Positions 8,654-17,782 of a DNA stretch of 64,000 nt are shown one piece after another. Each line of letters starts with the position of its first letter. Positions within the stretch are counted from its first letter, which is position 1. The notes below the pieces were generated by a model. That model had not been told where the DNA came from. It worked only from the letters and a program-made list of their open reading frames with translations, and ran no database searches. The stretch is taken from the NCBI GenBank assembly GCA_035504095.1, contig DATJSN010000079.1:24651-88650 (forward strand), written 5' to 3'. Source of the DNA: DATJSN01 sp035504095 (lineage in GTDB: Bacteria > Planctomycetota > Phycisphaerae > WQYP01). A program made the translations under genes and the position numbers.

Positions 8654-10114
8654 ATGATGAATTGGCGATTTCACGTACAGTCAACTCAAAGCCCTGCTGT
8701 GATTAACACGATGCAGTTGTTAGCCAGACTTGCCGAAGCAGAAGGGGATTTGGCTCTGCTTCATGAGGCGCCCAACGGTCGTGCAGTCATCGGCGTAAAT
8801 CCGCTAATAACTTTTACCGCCTGGCGTCATGGAATTCGCTGCCGGGTGGCTTTGGAAACATCACCGCAAATTAAACAATCGAATAATCCACCTATTCCCA
8901 CCAATGCAATTGATGCCAGCGAGGCACTGAAAATCTGGGAACGTGTTCTCAGTGGCGTGCATTTTTCCGGTTTGTCAATCCCGACTGAAATGTTTGGCTG
9001 GCTGGGGTTCATCAGCTATGAACTTGGTGTAATGCTGGAATTGCCGAGTTTGTATATGGATGATGAGTCGCCCCCGCTTCTTCATTGGCAGTTGTTCAGT
9101 CAATATTTTGTTTATGATTCGGCGCGTGATGTCTGGACGTTAATAGTTCTTGATCCGCATGAACCCGAGAAAAAAAAGGTGGGTCAAATTTGGTCTGACA
9201 TGCACAGAGTTCTAGACGCGGCCACAGATAATTCTGCGGACGATCTCACCGCCGTTGGCTGCTCGGAAATCATCCAAACGCCAGACCGCGGTCGATTTGA
9301 AGAAAACATCCGGCGATGTTTGGATTACATCGCTGCAGGTGACATCTATCAGGCCAATCTCGCCGAGCACTGGATTCTGCATTCCGGAATAAAGCCCGTT
9401 CAGATTTACCGCAATATGATCGAATTAAGTCCGTCGCACTATGGTGCATTTGTCAGGTTTGGCATAAAGAACATTTGTTCTGTTTCGCCGGAATTGTTTG
9501 TTCTGCGTCGCGGCGACAAACTCGTCACCCAGCCAATCAAGGGGACGCGTCGACGTTATTTAAGTGATCCTTCAATGGACGAGCGGGAGCGGAATGATCT
9601 TTTGAAAAGCCCTAAAGACCGCGCCGAATTGGCGATGATCGTCGATTTACTGCGCAACGATCTGGGGCGGGTCTGCATTCCCGGGTCAGTCCGGGTTGTT
9701 GATGAGCGGCGAATTGAACGGCTTCCCACTGTCTGGCACACATCGTCCCGCATTGAAGGTGTTTTGAGGTCCGGTGCAACGTCTCGCTGGGCGGATCTAA
9801 TCGCAGGCGTTTGTCCGGGTGGTTCGATAACCGGCGTACCCAAAATTCGTGCCATGGAAATTATCGCCGAACTCGAGGGGCAACCACGGGGAGTTTATTG
9901 TGGAAACATCGGCTGGATTCATCCAAACGGCGATGGAGTTTTGAATATCGCCATTAGAACACTGCATGTTAACAACGGTTTAGCACGAATATCGGCTGGC
10001 TCAGGAATTGTCGCGGAAAGTAATCCTCAAGAAGAGTTCGCGGAAGTTCATGCTAAGGCATTTGCATTACTCAAGGCGCTGGAAGCGAATTTACCGGCGG
10101 CAATCAGCCGGTGA
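8654..10114 (+). CDS. pabB: Aminodeoxychorismate synthase component I
   Basis: This 486-residue chorismate-binding enzyme converts chorismate plus ammonia to aminodeoxychorismate, the route to p-aminobenzoate and folate. The catalytic C-terminal half shows GDIYQANLAE, PIKGTRRR, KDRAELAMIVDLLRNDLG, PGGSITGVPKIRAMEII and AGSGIVAESNPQEEF. The Lys in PIKGT marks PabB rather than anthranilate synthase TrpE, which has PIAGT. The N-terminal half is shorter and more divergent. ATG 8654 has AAGGTG upstream. No glutaminase (PabA) is visible here, although folK for the same pathway lies at 22.2 kb. Its last 11 bases overlap the convergent phosphatase gene. Confidence 0.93.
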   Translation: MMNWRFHVQSTQSPAVINTMQLLARLAEAEGDLALLHEAPNGRAVIGVNPLITFTAWRHGIRCRVALETSPQIKQSNNPPIPTNAIDASEALKIWERVLSGVHFSGLSIPTEMFGWLGFISYELGVMLELPSLYMDDESPPLLHWQLFSQYFVYDSARDVWTLIVLDPHEPEKKKVGQIWSDMHRVLDAATDNSADDLTAVGCSEIIQTPDRGRFEENIRRCLDYIAAGDIYQANLAEHWILHSGIKPVQIYRNMIELSPSHYGAFVRFGIKNICSVSPELFVLRRGDKLVTQPIKGTRRRYLSDPSMDERERNDLLKSPKDRAELAMIVDLLRNDLGRVCIPGSVRVVDERRIERLPTVWHTSSRIEGVLRSGATSRWADLIAGVCPGGSITGVPKIRAMEIIAELEGQPRGVYCGNIGWIHPNGDGVLNIAIRTLHVNNGLARISAGSGIVAESNPQEEFAEVHAKAFALLKALEANLPAAISR

Positions 10115-11933
10115 CTTTTACCGCGACCATAGTCGTGTCGTCGATGCGTTTATTTAAACCGACAAAGCGACGTGTATCCCAGATGATCTGTCGGCACAAC
10201 TGTTCCGCGGGCAGATTCGCATATTTAAGCAGAGCCTCGCGCATGCGCTGTTTGCCGAACTTTTCGCCGTTGAAGCTCATGGCGTCTGTAAGTCCGTCAG
10301 TATAAATGAAAAGCAGATCGCCTTTTTCCAAATAAACGACCTCTTTGGCATATTTTTCCGTGGGATTTATGCCAATTACCATGCCGCCGACGCCGAGTTC
10401 ACGCAGATCACCATTGCGCAAAAGTAGAGCGGGATCATGGCCAGCGTCGCAATAAGTGAGCCGTCGGGTGCGGTAATCAAGCGTGCCGTACCATATGGTG
10501 ACAAATTCGTTGCTTCGGGTATCTGCAGCCATGGCGCGATTCACTCGCGACATGATTTCGTCCAGGTCGTAAATATCACTTGCATAAGCACGAATGGACG
10601 CCCGCGCCGAAGCCATCAGCAGCGAGGCAGGTATTCCTTTGCCCACGACATCGGCCACGGCGATGCCGACGCCGCTGGTGCCGAATTCAATAAAATCATA
10701 AAAATCGCCGCCGAGTTCATTGCACGGTACATAGAGCGCGGCAATGTCGAATCCCGGCGCCGTCGGCGCTTTAGCCGGAATCATCCGACGTTGTACTTCA
10801 GCGGCTATCTGCACTTGTTTTTGCAAACGCTCTTTTTCCAGCGATTCCTGCTGAAGCCTGGCATTTTCGATTGCCGCTGCTGCCTGACTTGCAACGGATT
10901 CGAGCAATTTGACGTCATAGTCTGAAAATTCCTTGCGCTCGGCGGTGTAGACGCGCAACACTCCGATGGTGCGGCCCGTGTAGATCAGAGCGACGGACAA
11001 CATGGAGGCGATGCCCTCGCGTTTGGCTTCTTCGGGGTAAGCAACGCGCGGATCAGTGGTCATATCGGCGATGTAGACCACCTTGCCGGAAAGGACTTCA
11101 CGATCCACGGTACTTTGCGCCAGAATTACCGGCCCCTTTTGTTGGTATGCTTCCGAAAGGTTGTAGACGCTTTTGAGAATTAGTTCATCTCGTTGGTCGT
11201 CCAACAGCCGAAGCGAACAGGCCTTCATGTCCAGCACTTGGGTAATACTGGATGTAACGCGATCAAGCGTTTGCTGAAGGCCGCGCGCATCGGCGAGAAT
11301 GCGTGAAATATTTATTAACGTCGTAAGTTCCATCAACCGCCGGCGCAACTGCATTTCCTGCAGGCAAAGCCGCGCGATAGCATTGGCTAGTAGATATAAG
11401 AATTGTACACCCGCGGTTCTTTGCTGAAGGGTTTCCTGGCGAAGCGTGTCAAAAATAGTGCGAATCTGCGTTGTTGGTAATTGGAGTTTTTCAGCAAGTT
11501 CATTGACCATTGCCGAGCGCAATGGCGCAGGTTTTGATGGTTCCATGACAATACTGCCGAGCCGTACGTTGGACACAATGATCGGCGCCGAAAATGACTG
11601 ATCCAGGGTGCCGTCACCTTTCTGATTTCTAGTCGCGGCGATTGCTGCTGACCGGGTCTGGAATCTTTTGCTTACCGTGGCCTGAGTAAGTGCTTTGCCG
11701 CTGGGATCCAGGATCATCGCTTTAACACCCGCCACAGAGGCCAAGGCGTCCTGTATGTCTTGTAGTGTTGCCAGATCGATATAGTCCGTAAGTCGTGAGG
11801 GTTCTAAGAACATCTTCTGATCTTCGTTGAGCGCGCCCACAACTGGAGACTGTTTGCCGGTTTCCAGCGTAGTAGTGGAAATCTCCAAGCGGGTGGGCGA
11901 ATCGATAAATGATTTGACTTCGTTTGTATTCAA
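10104..11933 (-). CDS. PocR-GAF-PP2C (SpoIIE/RsbU-type) serine phosphatase
   Basis: This 609-residue cytoplasmic signalling protein has three parts. Residues about 48-190 resemble a PocR ligand-binding domain (LQDIQDALASVAGVKAMILD), about 215-360 are a GAF domain, and about 390-607 are a SpoIIE-family PP2C phosphatase with the metal motifs GGDFYDF, VADVVGKGIPASLLMA, DAGHDPALLL and IYTDGLTDAM. Such proteins usually dephosphorylate an anti-sigma-factor antagonist after sensing a ligand through the N-terminal domains. The frame's first start is a TTG at 11933 with a weak GAGAG. An ATG at 11813 would drop 40 residues but keep all domains, so the start is uncertain. It follows the secreted protein gene at 12010-13896 by 76 bases on the same strand. 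Confidence 0.92.
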   Translation of the reverse strand: MNTNEVKSFIDSPTRLEISTTTLETGKQSPVVGALNEDQKMFLEPSRLTDYIDLATLQDIQDALASVAGVKAMILDPSGKALTQATVSKRFQTRSAAIAATRNQKGDGTLDQSFSAPIIVSNVRLGSIVMEPSKPAPLRSAMVNELAEKLQLPTTQIRTIFDTLRQETLQQRTAGVQFLYLLANAIARLCLQEMQLRRRLMELTTLINISRILADARGLQQTLDRVTSSITQVLDMKACSLRLLDDQRDELILKSVYNLSEAYQQKGPVILAQSTVDREVLSGKVVYIADMTTDPRVAYPEEAKREGIASMLSVALIYTGRTIGVLRVYTAERKEFSDYDVKLLESVASQAAAAIENARLQQESLEKERLQKQVQIAAEVQRRMIPAKAPTAPGFDIAALYVPCNELGGDFYDFIEFGTSGVGIAVADVVGKGIPASLLMASARASIRAYASDIYDLDEIMSRVNRAMAADTRSNEFVTIWYGTLDYRTRRLTYCDAGHDPALLLRNGDLRELGVGGMVIGINPTEKYAKEVVYLEKGDLLFIYTDGLTDAMSFNGEKFGKQRMREALLKYANLPAEQLCRQIIWDTRRFVGLNKRIDDTTMVAVKVTG

Positions 11934-12009
11934 GGCGGATTGGCTCTCACAGATTTTCTTGGCGCCGCAAAACCTGTCGGGCAGCGCTATGATAAATATT
12001 TAGCGAGTT

Positions 12010-13896
12010 TCAGGGATTTGCACCATTGGCGCCGACTCCCGACGAAGAATCAGAAGCGGGCTTTTCCAGCCAGGCTTTATGCAAAATGGCGGGCCAAGGA
12101 TCTGAGTTATTCCAGCCGGCCCAGGTGTTCAACATGCTTTCTAGTTTTGGTTTCTGGTCCGTCTGGTAATAAATATATGAGAGCAGAAACGCGGCAGTGT
12201 CGCTCTTTTCTACAGCCATCGGCTCCAGATCCGCTGTGATTGAAGCCAGCGCATTACTGGGCAACATTACCGAAAGATTGTACCGAACCGCCGTAAGTTC
12301 AGGGTGATTGGTGAATAAAGCTTTCAGATCGCTAACAGCACTGATATAAAAACCTCCTCCCAGCTCAGCATTAGCCTGTCCGACCACCGGGAGCATATTA
12401 TTCGAATCAATCATTGCGGCCGCCTGGTAATCCTCAATGGCATACAAAAACAAACCCTTTTTGAGGTTGTTCTGCGCTGATTTCATGAAATTATTAAAAT
12501 CACCAGGAGTGGGTCCAACCAGCGTGTTGAGCGTCCGAACATTTTGACCCACCTGAAGTTCGTCGGACAATCCTGATGATAACTTTATACCCGTCGGTTG
12601 AGCAGAGCCAGAATTATTTGTTGGTGAAGTGTTGTTCGCATTGCTATTGGTATTATTGTTTACAGATGAATTTGGCGGTGTACCTGTATTTTGGCCTCCG
12701 GGTGTCGTGCCGGCTTGTTGACCTGTCAAAGAAGCAATCGGCAGACCAGTAATGGGATCAATCTGTAGTACATTCTGATTCTGTTGTTCCTGAGAATTAG
12801 GAGTAGTCTGAATTAACGCGGGTTTACCAGGTAATCCCGGTGCGGTAATCGCACTTTTTTTCCCGCTGGCCAGCTCATTAAGTAGTTGTTGATATAAATC
12901 ACCGCCCGACGCCGGCTGATTTGTTTTTGGAGCTCCGACGAGACCAACAATAGGTTGGCCAATTCCCTGAGGAATGGAGTTGTTTTGTGCTTGTCCGTTA
13001 CCATATTGACCGTTGATCAAGCTATTCACTTGCGCTGGATTGGAATATGAATTGGTTCCATTACTGGAATTGTTGTTCGTATTTGCACCGGACTGCGCAG
13101 ATAAAAACTGGCCATTGAGTGAATTTTTTAACGAAGCTTGTTGTACCTGAGTTTGCCGGAGTCCGAACAACGGGCTTACCTGTCCGATCAAGGCGGATTC
13201 TCCACCGTTATAGATTGGATATCCAGGCAGTGGAGTTACCAGTGAAGACCCGCCATATATTGTCGGAGAATTGGCCCCGAAATATCCAAATGGCGATACA
13301 TAACTCGTAGCCCCAACGCCATAAACCGACCCATTGCCAATATTGTTACTATTGGCGTATCCCATACCTTGAGGATTTAACCCTGGGTTCAAAGCATTGA
13401 TGTTATTGTTGTAGCTGTTAATGGATGAGCCGTTGCTCACGGCGTTAACAGTATAGAGCGGTAAAGAACCCTGCGGAATTTGCTGCAAGTTAGAAAATGA
13501 ATTTTGATTGACCGCCGGAATGCGTGCGTAAGTGGTTCCACCACCTGGTATGGTAACCGGCACTACCTGATAAGTTGTTCTGGGTACTAGGACACTTCCG
13601 TTGATCGCCGCCGAGCCGTAGAGGTTCGGATTTATGGGTTCATATCCCTGAATAGGCGTATTGCTGCCGCCTGTACCAACCATAGGGTTTGCGTCCAAGG
13701 CATTCCCATATTGCGCCTGTTGTTGTGCCTGCGAGACTGTGGGGCTTATTATGCAACCAATGGTCACATAGACCGCGATTCTCAAAAAAGCCGTCAGGGT
13801 TCGATTAGAACTATGAACGGGCCTTTCACTTTGTCCGCGTTTTATTGTGCCGCCCCCAATTGGGTGAAAGCATTTTGTTGTGTGCTTATCAAACAT
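12010..13896 (-). CDS. Large secreted Asn/Gly/Gln/Ser-rich protein with TPR-like C terminus
   Basis: No known family is recognised for this 628-residue protein. A long basic N-region (about 35 residues) leads into a hydrophobic segment (TAFLRIAVYVTIGCIISPTV) ending SQAQQQ, which resembles an extended signal peptide. Residues about 60-440 are low-complexity, rich in Asn, Gly, Gln, Ser and Tyr. The last 150 residues form helical repeats resembling TPRs (FMKSAQNNLKKGLFLYAIED, AYQAAAM-like heptads). It is probably an envelope or extracellular scaffold that ends in a protein-binding domain. ATG 13896 is preceded by CAGGAG. It is adjacent to and codirectional with the PP2C phosphatase gene. Confidence 0.85.
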   Translation of the reverse strand: MFDKHTTKCFHPIGGGTIKRGQSERPVHSSNRTLTAFLRIAVYVTIGCIISPTVSQAQQQAQYGNALDANPMVGTGGSNTPIQGYEPINPNLYGSAAINGSVLVPRTTYQVVPVTIPGGGTTYARIPAVNQNSFSNLQQIPQGSLPLYTVNAVSNGSSINSYNNNINALNPGLNPQGMGYANSNNIGNGSVYGVGATSYVSPFGYFGANSPTIYGGSSLVTPLPGYPIYNGGESALIGQVSPLFGLRQTQVQQASLKNSLNGQFLSAQSGANTNNNSSNGTNSYSNPAQVNSLINGQYGNGQAQNNSIPQGIGQPIVGLVGAPKTNQPASGGDLYQQLLNELASGKKSAITAPGLPGKPALIQTTPNSQEQQNQNVLQIDPITGLPIASLTGQQAGTTPGGQNTGTPPNSSVNNNTNSNANNTSPTNNSGSAQPTGIKLSSGLSDELQVGQNVRTLNTLVGPTPGDFNNFMKSAQNNLKKGLFLYAIEDYQAAAMIDSNNMLPVVGQANAELGGGFYISAVSDLKALFTNHPELTAVRYNLSVMLPSNALASITADLEPMAVEKSDTAAFLLSYIYYQTDQKPKLESMLNTWAGWNNSDPWPAILHKAWLEKPASDSSSGVGANGANP

Positions 13897-14264
13897 AAAA
13901 CTTAATCTCCTGAAAATCCATCAGAAGTTCAATCTGCACAATCCATTATACTCGCAATATGCCTTAAATAGTTTTGTCAACGCTTATATTTATTTTTCTT
14001 GATTAGCAGGGAAATATATTCGTTAAAGCGTTGTTTATTGGCTTTATATTCACAAACAACAAAATAATCGTCTAAAAAGTACGTTATATAAATATTCACT
14101 GGACTAGTCATGGTCGTTTAATGTACTATCCAAACAGACGCCGTACAAATTAATCAAGGGTTAACAGCGATTGGTCCGAATAATAGAAATAGACTATCGT
14201 TCAGGCGGCAGGATGCCGCTCGTCTGGATTGAATCTAAGACGAAAGAGAAAGGAGTCCAGCGTC
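13897..14264. other. AT-rich intergenic region
   Basis: This stretch lies between the secreted-protein gene (minus) and the frame at 14265 (plus). It is AT-rich. On the minus strand it contains a TTGACA and a TATAAT, but they are separated by 24 bases, so no standard promoter is formed. No RNA gene or repeat is evident. Confidence 0.4.
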
Positions 14265-15101
14265 ATGTCCGTTTCCAAAAATTGTTCCACGACGGATGTA
14301 ACTCTGAGCAAAACCACTACACCAGCCACTTGGCAACCGACCAGTGGTGCATTTGTTCCGATTTTTCGGATCAAGCCAGGCAAATCGCTCAAGACTGGCC
14401 AGATGAATCTTGGACATCCGCTCAAGCAAATGGATATGCCGTTATGCACTTTTGGCCCGGGCGGCGAATACCAAGTGGACTGGTATCCACATCGCTATCG
14501 TCCAACGGATTCACAAAATGGGATAGAACACGGCACGCTATCGCCAGTTTCACTTTTGATGGCAGAGATCCGCGACTTGTTTTTGGGTGTTCATCCCGGG
14601 CGTCATTACAGGTGCGAAACGCATCCCGAACAACTCGACGGGTGTCCATCTTGCGGACAACCGGCGATGATGTCGGTCTGGGCGATACGAGGCGTAAGCA
14701 GAATTCTCGGATTTACCTCCAATATCGACAAAAAACTGCCGGGAAACGCGTCCGTCGCTCATATTGGTCTTGTATCCCCGGATGCTGCGGCGGGTCAACC
14801 CAAGCATTTGGGTTTTTCGCTACCTGCGACTCGGTCCGACAATCAACACCGTACGCAGCGGATCCATGGTTTTAGATCGGAGGACATCTATGACACCAAC
14901 TCCCAAGCAGTTGGCAATTCTTACCGCCATCCGCGATTACCGGCGACAACAAGGCTTTTCGCCGACGATGCAGGAATTAGCCGACCAACTCGGCGTATCC
15001 AAAGTCACCGTGTTCGAACACGTCGAAGCATTGGAACGAAAAAAATTAATCCAGCGGGAGCCGCACAGGGCTCGCTCTTTGATGGTGCATCCCACGGTTA
15101 A
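14265..15101 (+). CDS. Uncertain hypothetical gene overlapping lexA
   Basis: This frame begins at an ATG with an AAAGGAG ribosome binding site and stays open for 278 codons, which is long for chance. The composition is protein-like, with a hydrophobic helix (VSLLMAEIRDLFLGV) and a possible metal-binding pair (CETHPEQLDGCPSC). I recognise no family. The stop at 15101 lies 212 bases inside lexA in another frame, so the C-terminal 70 codons are certainly a lexA shadow. Either the real protein ends earlier through a frameshift or the whole frame is spurious. A competing frame (14171-14875) ends just before lexA but has a shadow-like Arg/Ser/Cys/Trp-rich composition. Confidence 0.3.
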   Translation: MSVSKNCSTTDVTLSKTTTPATWQPTSGAFVPIFRIKPGKSLKTGQMNLGHPLKQMDMPLCTFGPGGEYQVDWYPHRYRPTDSQNGIEHGTLSPVSLLMAEIRDLFLGVHPGRHYRCETHPEQLDGCPSCGQPAMMSVWAIRGVSRILGFTSNIDKKLPGNASVAHIGLVSPDAAAGQPKHLGFSLPATRSDNQHRTQRIHGFRSEDIYDTNSQAVGNSYRHPRLPATTRLFADDAGISRPTRRIQSHRVRTRRSIGTKKINPAGAAQGSLFDGASHG

Positions 15102-15504
15102 ACTTCCCGACGAAATCAGATCGACCGCCATGCCTTTGGTCGGCACGATTGCCGCAGGTCGACCAATTGAGGCTGTGGAAACCCCCGATACCGTCGATCT
15201 TGAGGAAATGTTCTCCTCACGCCACAGCACGTTTATATTGCGCGTGCGCGGCGATTCCATGATTGAAGACCACATTGCCGATGGCGACCTGGTCGTTGTG
15301 GAAAGTCGACCATCTGCTCGCGACGGTGATATAGTCGTAGCTTTGCTTCCGGATGATTCCGCGACACTTAAACGTTTTTATCGTGAAAAGGACCGTATAC
15401 GTCTTCAACCCGCTAATGGAGACATGAAGCCTATATACGTCGGTCCTGATCTGAAAATTCGGGGCGTGGTGATAGGAGTTCTTAGAGCTTATCCTAATAA
15501 CTAA
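14890..15504 (+). CDS. lexA: LexA repressor
   Basis: LexA represses SOS genes and cleaves itself when RecA is activated. This 204-residue protein has the winged-helix DNA-binding domain at 1-65 (PTMQELADQLGVSKVTVFEHV) and the S24 peptidase domain at about 80-200. The cleavage bond is Ala89-Gly90 (GTIAAGRP), the nucleophile Ser123 (RGDSMIEDHI) and the general base Lys161 (TLKRFY). ATG 14890 has CGGAGG seven bases upstream. The frame is open to 14764, but only the chosen start matches the family. Recognition helix residues differ from those of E. coli, so the target box may also differ. It is convergent with ppa, with 16 bases between stops. Confidence 0.97.
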   Translation: MTPTPKQLAILTAIRDYRRQQGFSPTMQELADQLGVSKVTVFEHVEALERKKLIQREPHRARSLMVHPTVKLPDEIRSTAMPLVGTIAAGRPIEAVETPDTVDLEEMFSSRHSTFILRVRGDSMIEDHIADGDLVVVESRPSARDGDIVVALLPDDSATLKRFYREKDRIRLQPANGDMKPIYVGPDLKIRGVVIGVLRAYPNN

Positions 15505-15520
15505 TCGGACGGCGATGATA

Positions 15521-16150
15521 TCATTTCTTTTTTTTTCTCTTCGGCGTTCTCATGCCATAATAAAGAATCTTGCTCACGTCCTTACCCTCTCGCCATTTTT
15601 TGTAAATAAGCAATGACTGTTCAATCACCGGCAAGGCATATTCTACCGGCATAACGTCATCCACCACGACGCGCTTGTTTTCCAAACCCTTGTAATCTTC
15701 AAAAAACCGTTTAAGCACTGAAAGTTTGTGCGGCGGCAATTGGTGCACGTCGTTATAACTGTTGTATTCTGGGTCATTGACGTGCACCGCGATGATTTTG
15801 TGGTCCATTTGATTCTGGTCTTTCATGGTCATCAGGCCGATCGCCCGGGCTTCCACGATGGTCAGTGGATACACCGCCTCAGCACCCAGCACCAAGACAT
15901 CCAGTGGATCACCATCGTCCGCCATCGTTTGAGGAATAAATCCATAATTGGCCGGATAATAAACTGCGGAATGCAGAACGCGATCCAATTTTAACAGACC
16001 GCTGATCTTGTCCAGTTCATATTTATTCGATGAACCAAGTGGAATTTCAATGATGGCGTTAAATACTAAAGGCAAAGTTGCATCGCTGGGACTCACGTCA
16101 TGCCATGGGCTTGTACCCCGCGTCGGTTTATATTTTCCCAGTGGTTCCAT
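15521..16150 (-). CDS. ppa: Inorganic pyrophosphatase, family I
   Basis: The soluble enzyme hydrolyses pyrophosphate to two phosphates and so drives biosynthetic reactions. This 209-residue protein carries the family I signature DDGDPLDVLVLG with its metal-binding aspartates, plus NAIIEIPLGSSNKYELD and VYYPANYGFIPQT. The C terminus is lysine-rich (RTPKRKKKK), an unusual basic tail. Length is slightly above bacterial family I enzymes because of this tail and a 25-residue N-terminal extension. It follows the rhomboid gene on the minus strand by 76 bases and converges with lexA. Confidence 0.96.
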   Translation of the reverse strand: MEPLGKYKPTRGTSPWHDVSPSDATLPLVFNAIIEIPLGSSNKYELDKISGLLKLDRVLHSAVYYPANYGFIPQTMADDGDPLDVLVLGAEAVYPLTIVEARAIGLMTMKDQNQMDHKIIAVHVNDPEYNSYNDVHQLPPHKLSVLKRFFEDYKGLENKRVVVDDVMPVEYALPVIEQSLLIYKKWREGKDVSKILYYGMRTPKRKKKK

Positions 16151-16226
16151 GATATTTCCTCCACAAGTATAGATGTTAGCGGAGTGTAATGGTCAGAGTC
16201 TTAAGTTGCCACCAGCCTATGCTCCT

Positions 16227-17393
16227 TCATGCACTTTGAAGATGCTTGAGTTCCTCCTGGGCCAATGCTCGTTGAGCGGGGTCGTGAAGTTTCGTGAGTA
16301 CTTTATTTAGTAGTTCAATGGCCCGCTGAGGCTGAGGCTGGTAGCGTGCATAAATTAGTCCCAATATGAGTTCTACTTGTTGCGCCTCTGGACCAGACGA
16401 GTAGTATTTCAGATAGTCTTCGTAAACCTGCGATGCATACGGATACTTTCCTTCAGACATCAGTTGGTTACCGATATCTAATTGCACCTCGGCGGGAAAA
16501 ACCTGACTTGGATCAATTTGGCGGAGTTGCACAAACGCTGATGCTGCCTCAGCCATATGATGTTCCTTGCGAAGTTGTAGAATTTGCTCGCGCAACGAGG
16601 CAATTCGTGGATCAGGAGAGATGGTAGATGCTGACGTACGTGGCAGATAAACCGTTTGCGGCATTCGTCCTCCAGAGGGCGGTGCACTGGTGAACGGATT
16701 GTACCCCTTGGATACCAATTGCTGATATTCTCGCCGTCGCCGCCAGCGACTGATTAACGCCAGTAAATCGTAGTGATCCCTTGGCACCAGACCAGTGGTC
16801 AAGACCAAAACGCCTACAACAAAACCCGTCGCATATCCGCTCAGGTGAGCCAGATGCGCTACATTATCGGTTTGAAAGTATTCACCAGCCAGGTCGTAAA
16901 ATATGATCTGGCCGAGAACAAACAATATGCTGGGAATGTCAAAAATAAAATATAGAAACCAGACACGTATTCTGGTCATCGGCGCCAAAACCAGAAATAA
17001 TCCCGCAACAGAAGCAATGGATCCTGAAGCACCCAGCGTTGCTGCCGGCGATGAAAGCATTTGTCCGCAGCCGGCAATGACGCCTCCGGTGAGAAAGAAC
17101 AACAGGTAAGGCACATGGCCAAGTTTCTCATTCATTTGATTTCCGAAGACCCACAGAAAGAGCATGTTTCCCAGAATATGCATGAGATTGGCATGCAAAA
17201 ATTGATAGGTGATAAATTGATATAAATGCGGATTCTCCGGATTCAGCATGAATTTGTCCCAGCCGAAGGACAAGCCGTATGGCGTGAGTGGTTGTTGATG
17301 GCTGAAAAAATATATAACCACGCAGGCCGCGATAATTGCCCAGTTCATCACCGGCGTGCGGCGTTGCGGAGCATCAGTGCCAATAGGGATCAT
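16227..17393 (-). CDS. Rhomboid-family intramembrane serine protease with TPR-like tail
   Basis: This 388-residue protein has a rhomboid core of six membrane segments (about 15-210). Catalytic elements are visible: the L1-loop region with FLHANLMHILGNM, Ser123 in GASGSIASVAG and the likely catalytic His183 in AHLSGYATG. It would cleave membrane proteins within the bilayer. After a basic stretch (RWRRRREYQQ) and a Pro/Ser-rich linker, residues about 265-388 form a soluble helical region resembling TPRs (SEGKYPYASQVYEDYLKYY), probably for substrate or partner binding in the cytoplasm. ppa follows. A MITE-like element begins 13 bases upstream of its start. Confidence 0.93.
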   Translation of the reverse strand: MIPIGTDAPQRRTPVMNWAIIAACVVIYFFSHQQPLTPYGLSFGWDKFMLNPENPHLYQFITYQFLHANLMHILGNMLFLWVFGNQMNEKLGHVPYLLFFLTGGVIAGCGQMLSSPAATLGASGSIASVAGLFLVLAPMTRIRVWFLYFIFDIPSILFVLGQIIFYDLAGEYFQTDNVAHLAHLSGYATGFVVGVLVLTTGLVPRDHYDLLALISRWRRRREYQQLVSKGYNPFTSAPPSGGRMPQTVYLPRTSASTISPDPRIASLREQILQLRKEHHMAEAASAFVQLRQIDPSQVFPAEVQLDIGNQLMSEGKYPYASQVYEDYLKYYSSGPEAQQVELILGLIYARYQPQPQRAIELLNKVLTKLHDPAQRALAQEELKHLQSA

Positions 17394-17405
17394 TAATACC
17401 TCTTG

Positions 17406-17679
17406 GGGTCTCTAACAAAACGAGCCGGGAGCCGCGTTGGGCCGCAAATAGCCCAGATGCAAGGCGGAGGCCCGAAGCCGTATCCGAAGGATGATACATC
17501 AAGGGCCGACAACGCCGCAGATGGGCTACTTGCGGCCCAACCCTCCGGGACGCGGTGCCTTTTCGGTCCCATACAGCATCGCTTCTCCTCGCTGTATTGT
17601 AATACTCGAATCGTCGAAGCTCCTTGTCTGGGACCAAAATTCTCAGCGTCGCGGCCCCGCCTTGTTTTGTTAGAGACCC
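17406..17679. mobile_element. MITE-like element, copy 1 (about 274 bp)
   Basis: The ends are inverted repeats: GGGTCTCTAACAAAACGAG at 17406 and its complement (one mismatch) ending at 17679. No transposase frame lies inside. Internal blocks (GGGAGCCGCGTTGG near the left end; TGTATTGTAATACT and CTTGTCTGGGACCAAAAT near the right end) recur in inverted orientation in the shorter element at 34348-34503. This indicates a non-autonomous dispersed family. No clear target duplication is visible. Confidence 0.75.
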
Positions 17680-17782
17680 TTCTAGAGACTAAGGTGGTCC
17701 GAATCCATATTCAAGTTTATACTCACCATTCATTTGATTCTAACCAGAGTCATAGAGGTTCTTAATTTAGGAAGGTCCCACC

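Noticed and set aside
13797..13813. GTTC-N5-GAAC palindrome resembling a LexA box
   Set aside because: It lies inside a coding region, not in a promoter, and the LexA target of this lineage is unknown.
14171..14875. Open frame ending just before lexA
   Set aside because: Composition rich in Arg, Ser, Cys and Trp with no hydrophobic periodicity and no ribosome binding site; the overlapping frame at 14265 is more protein-like.
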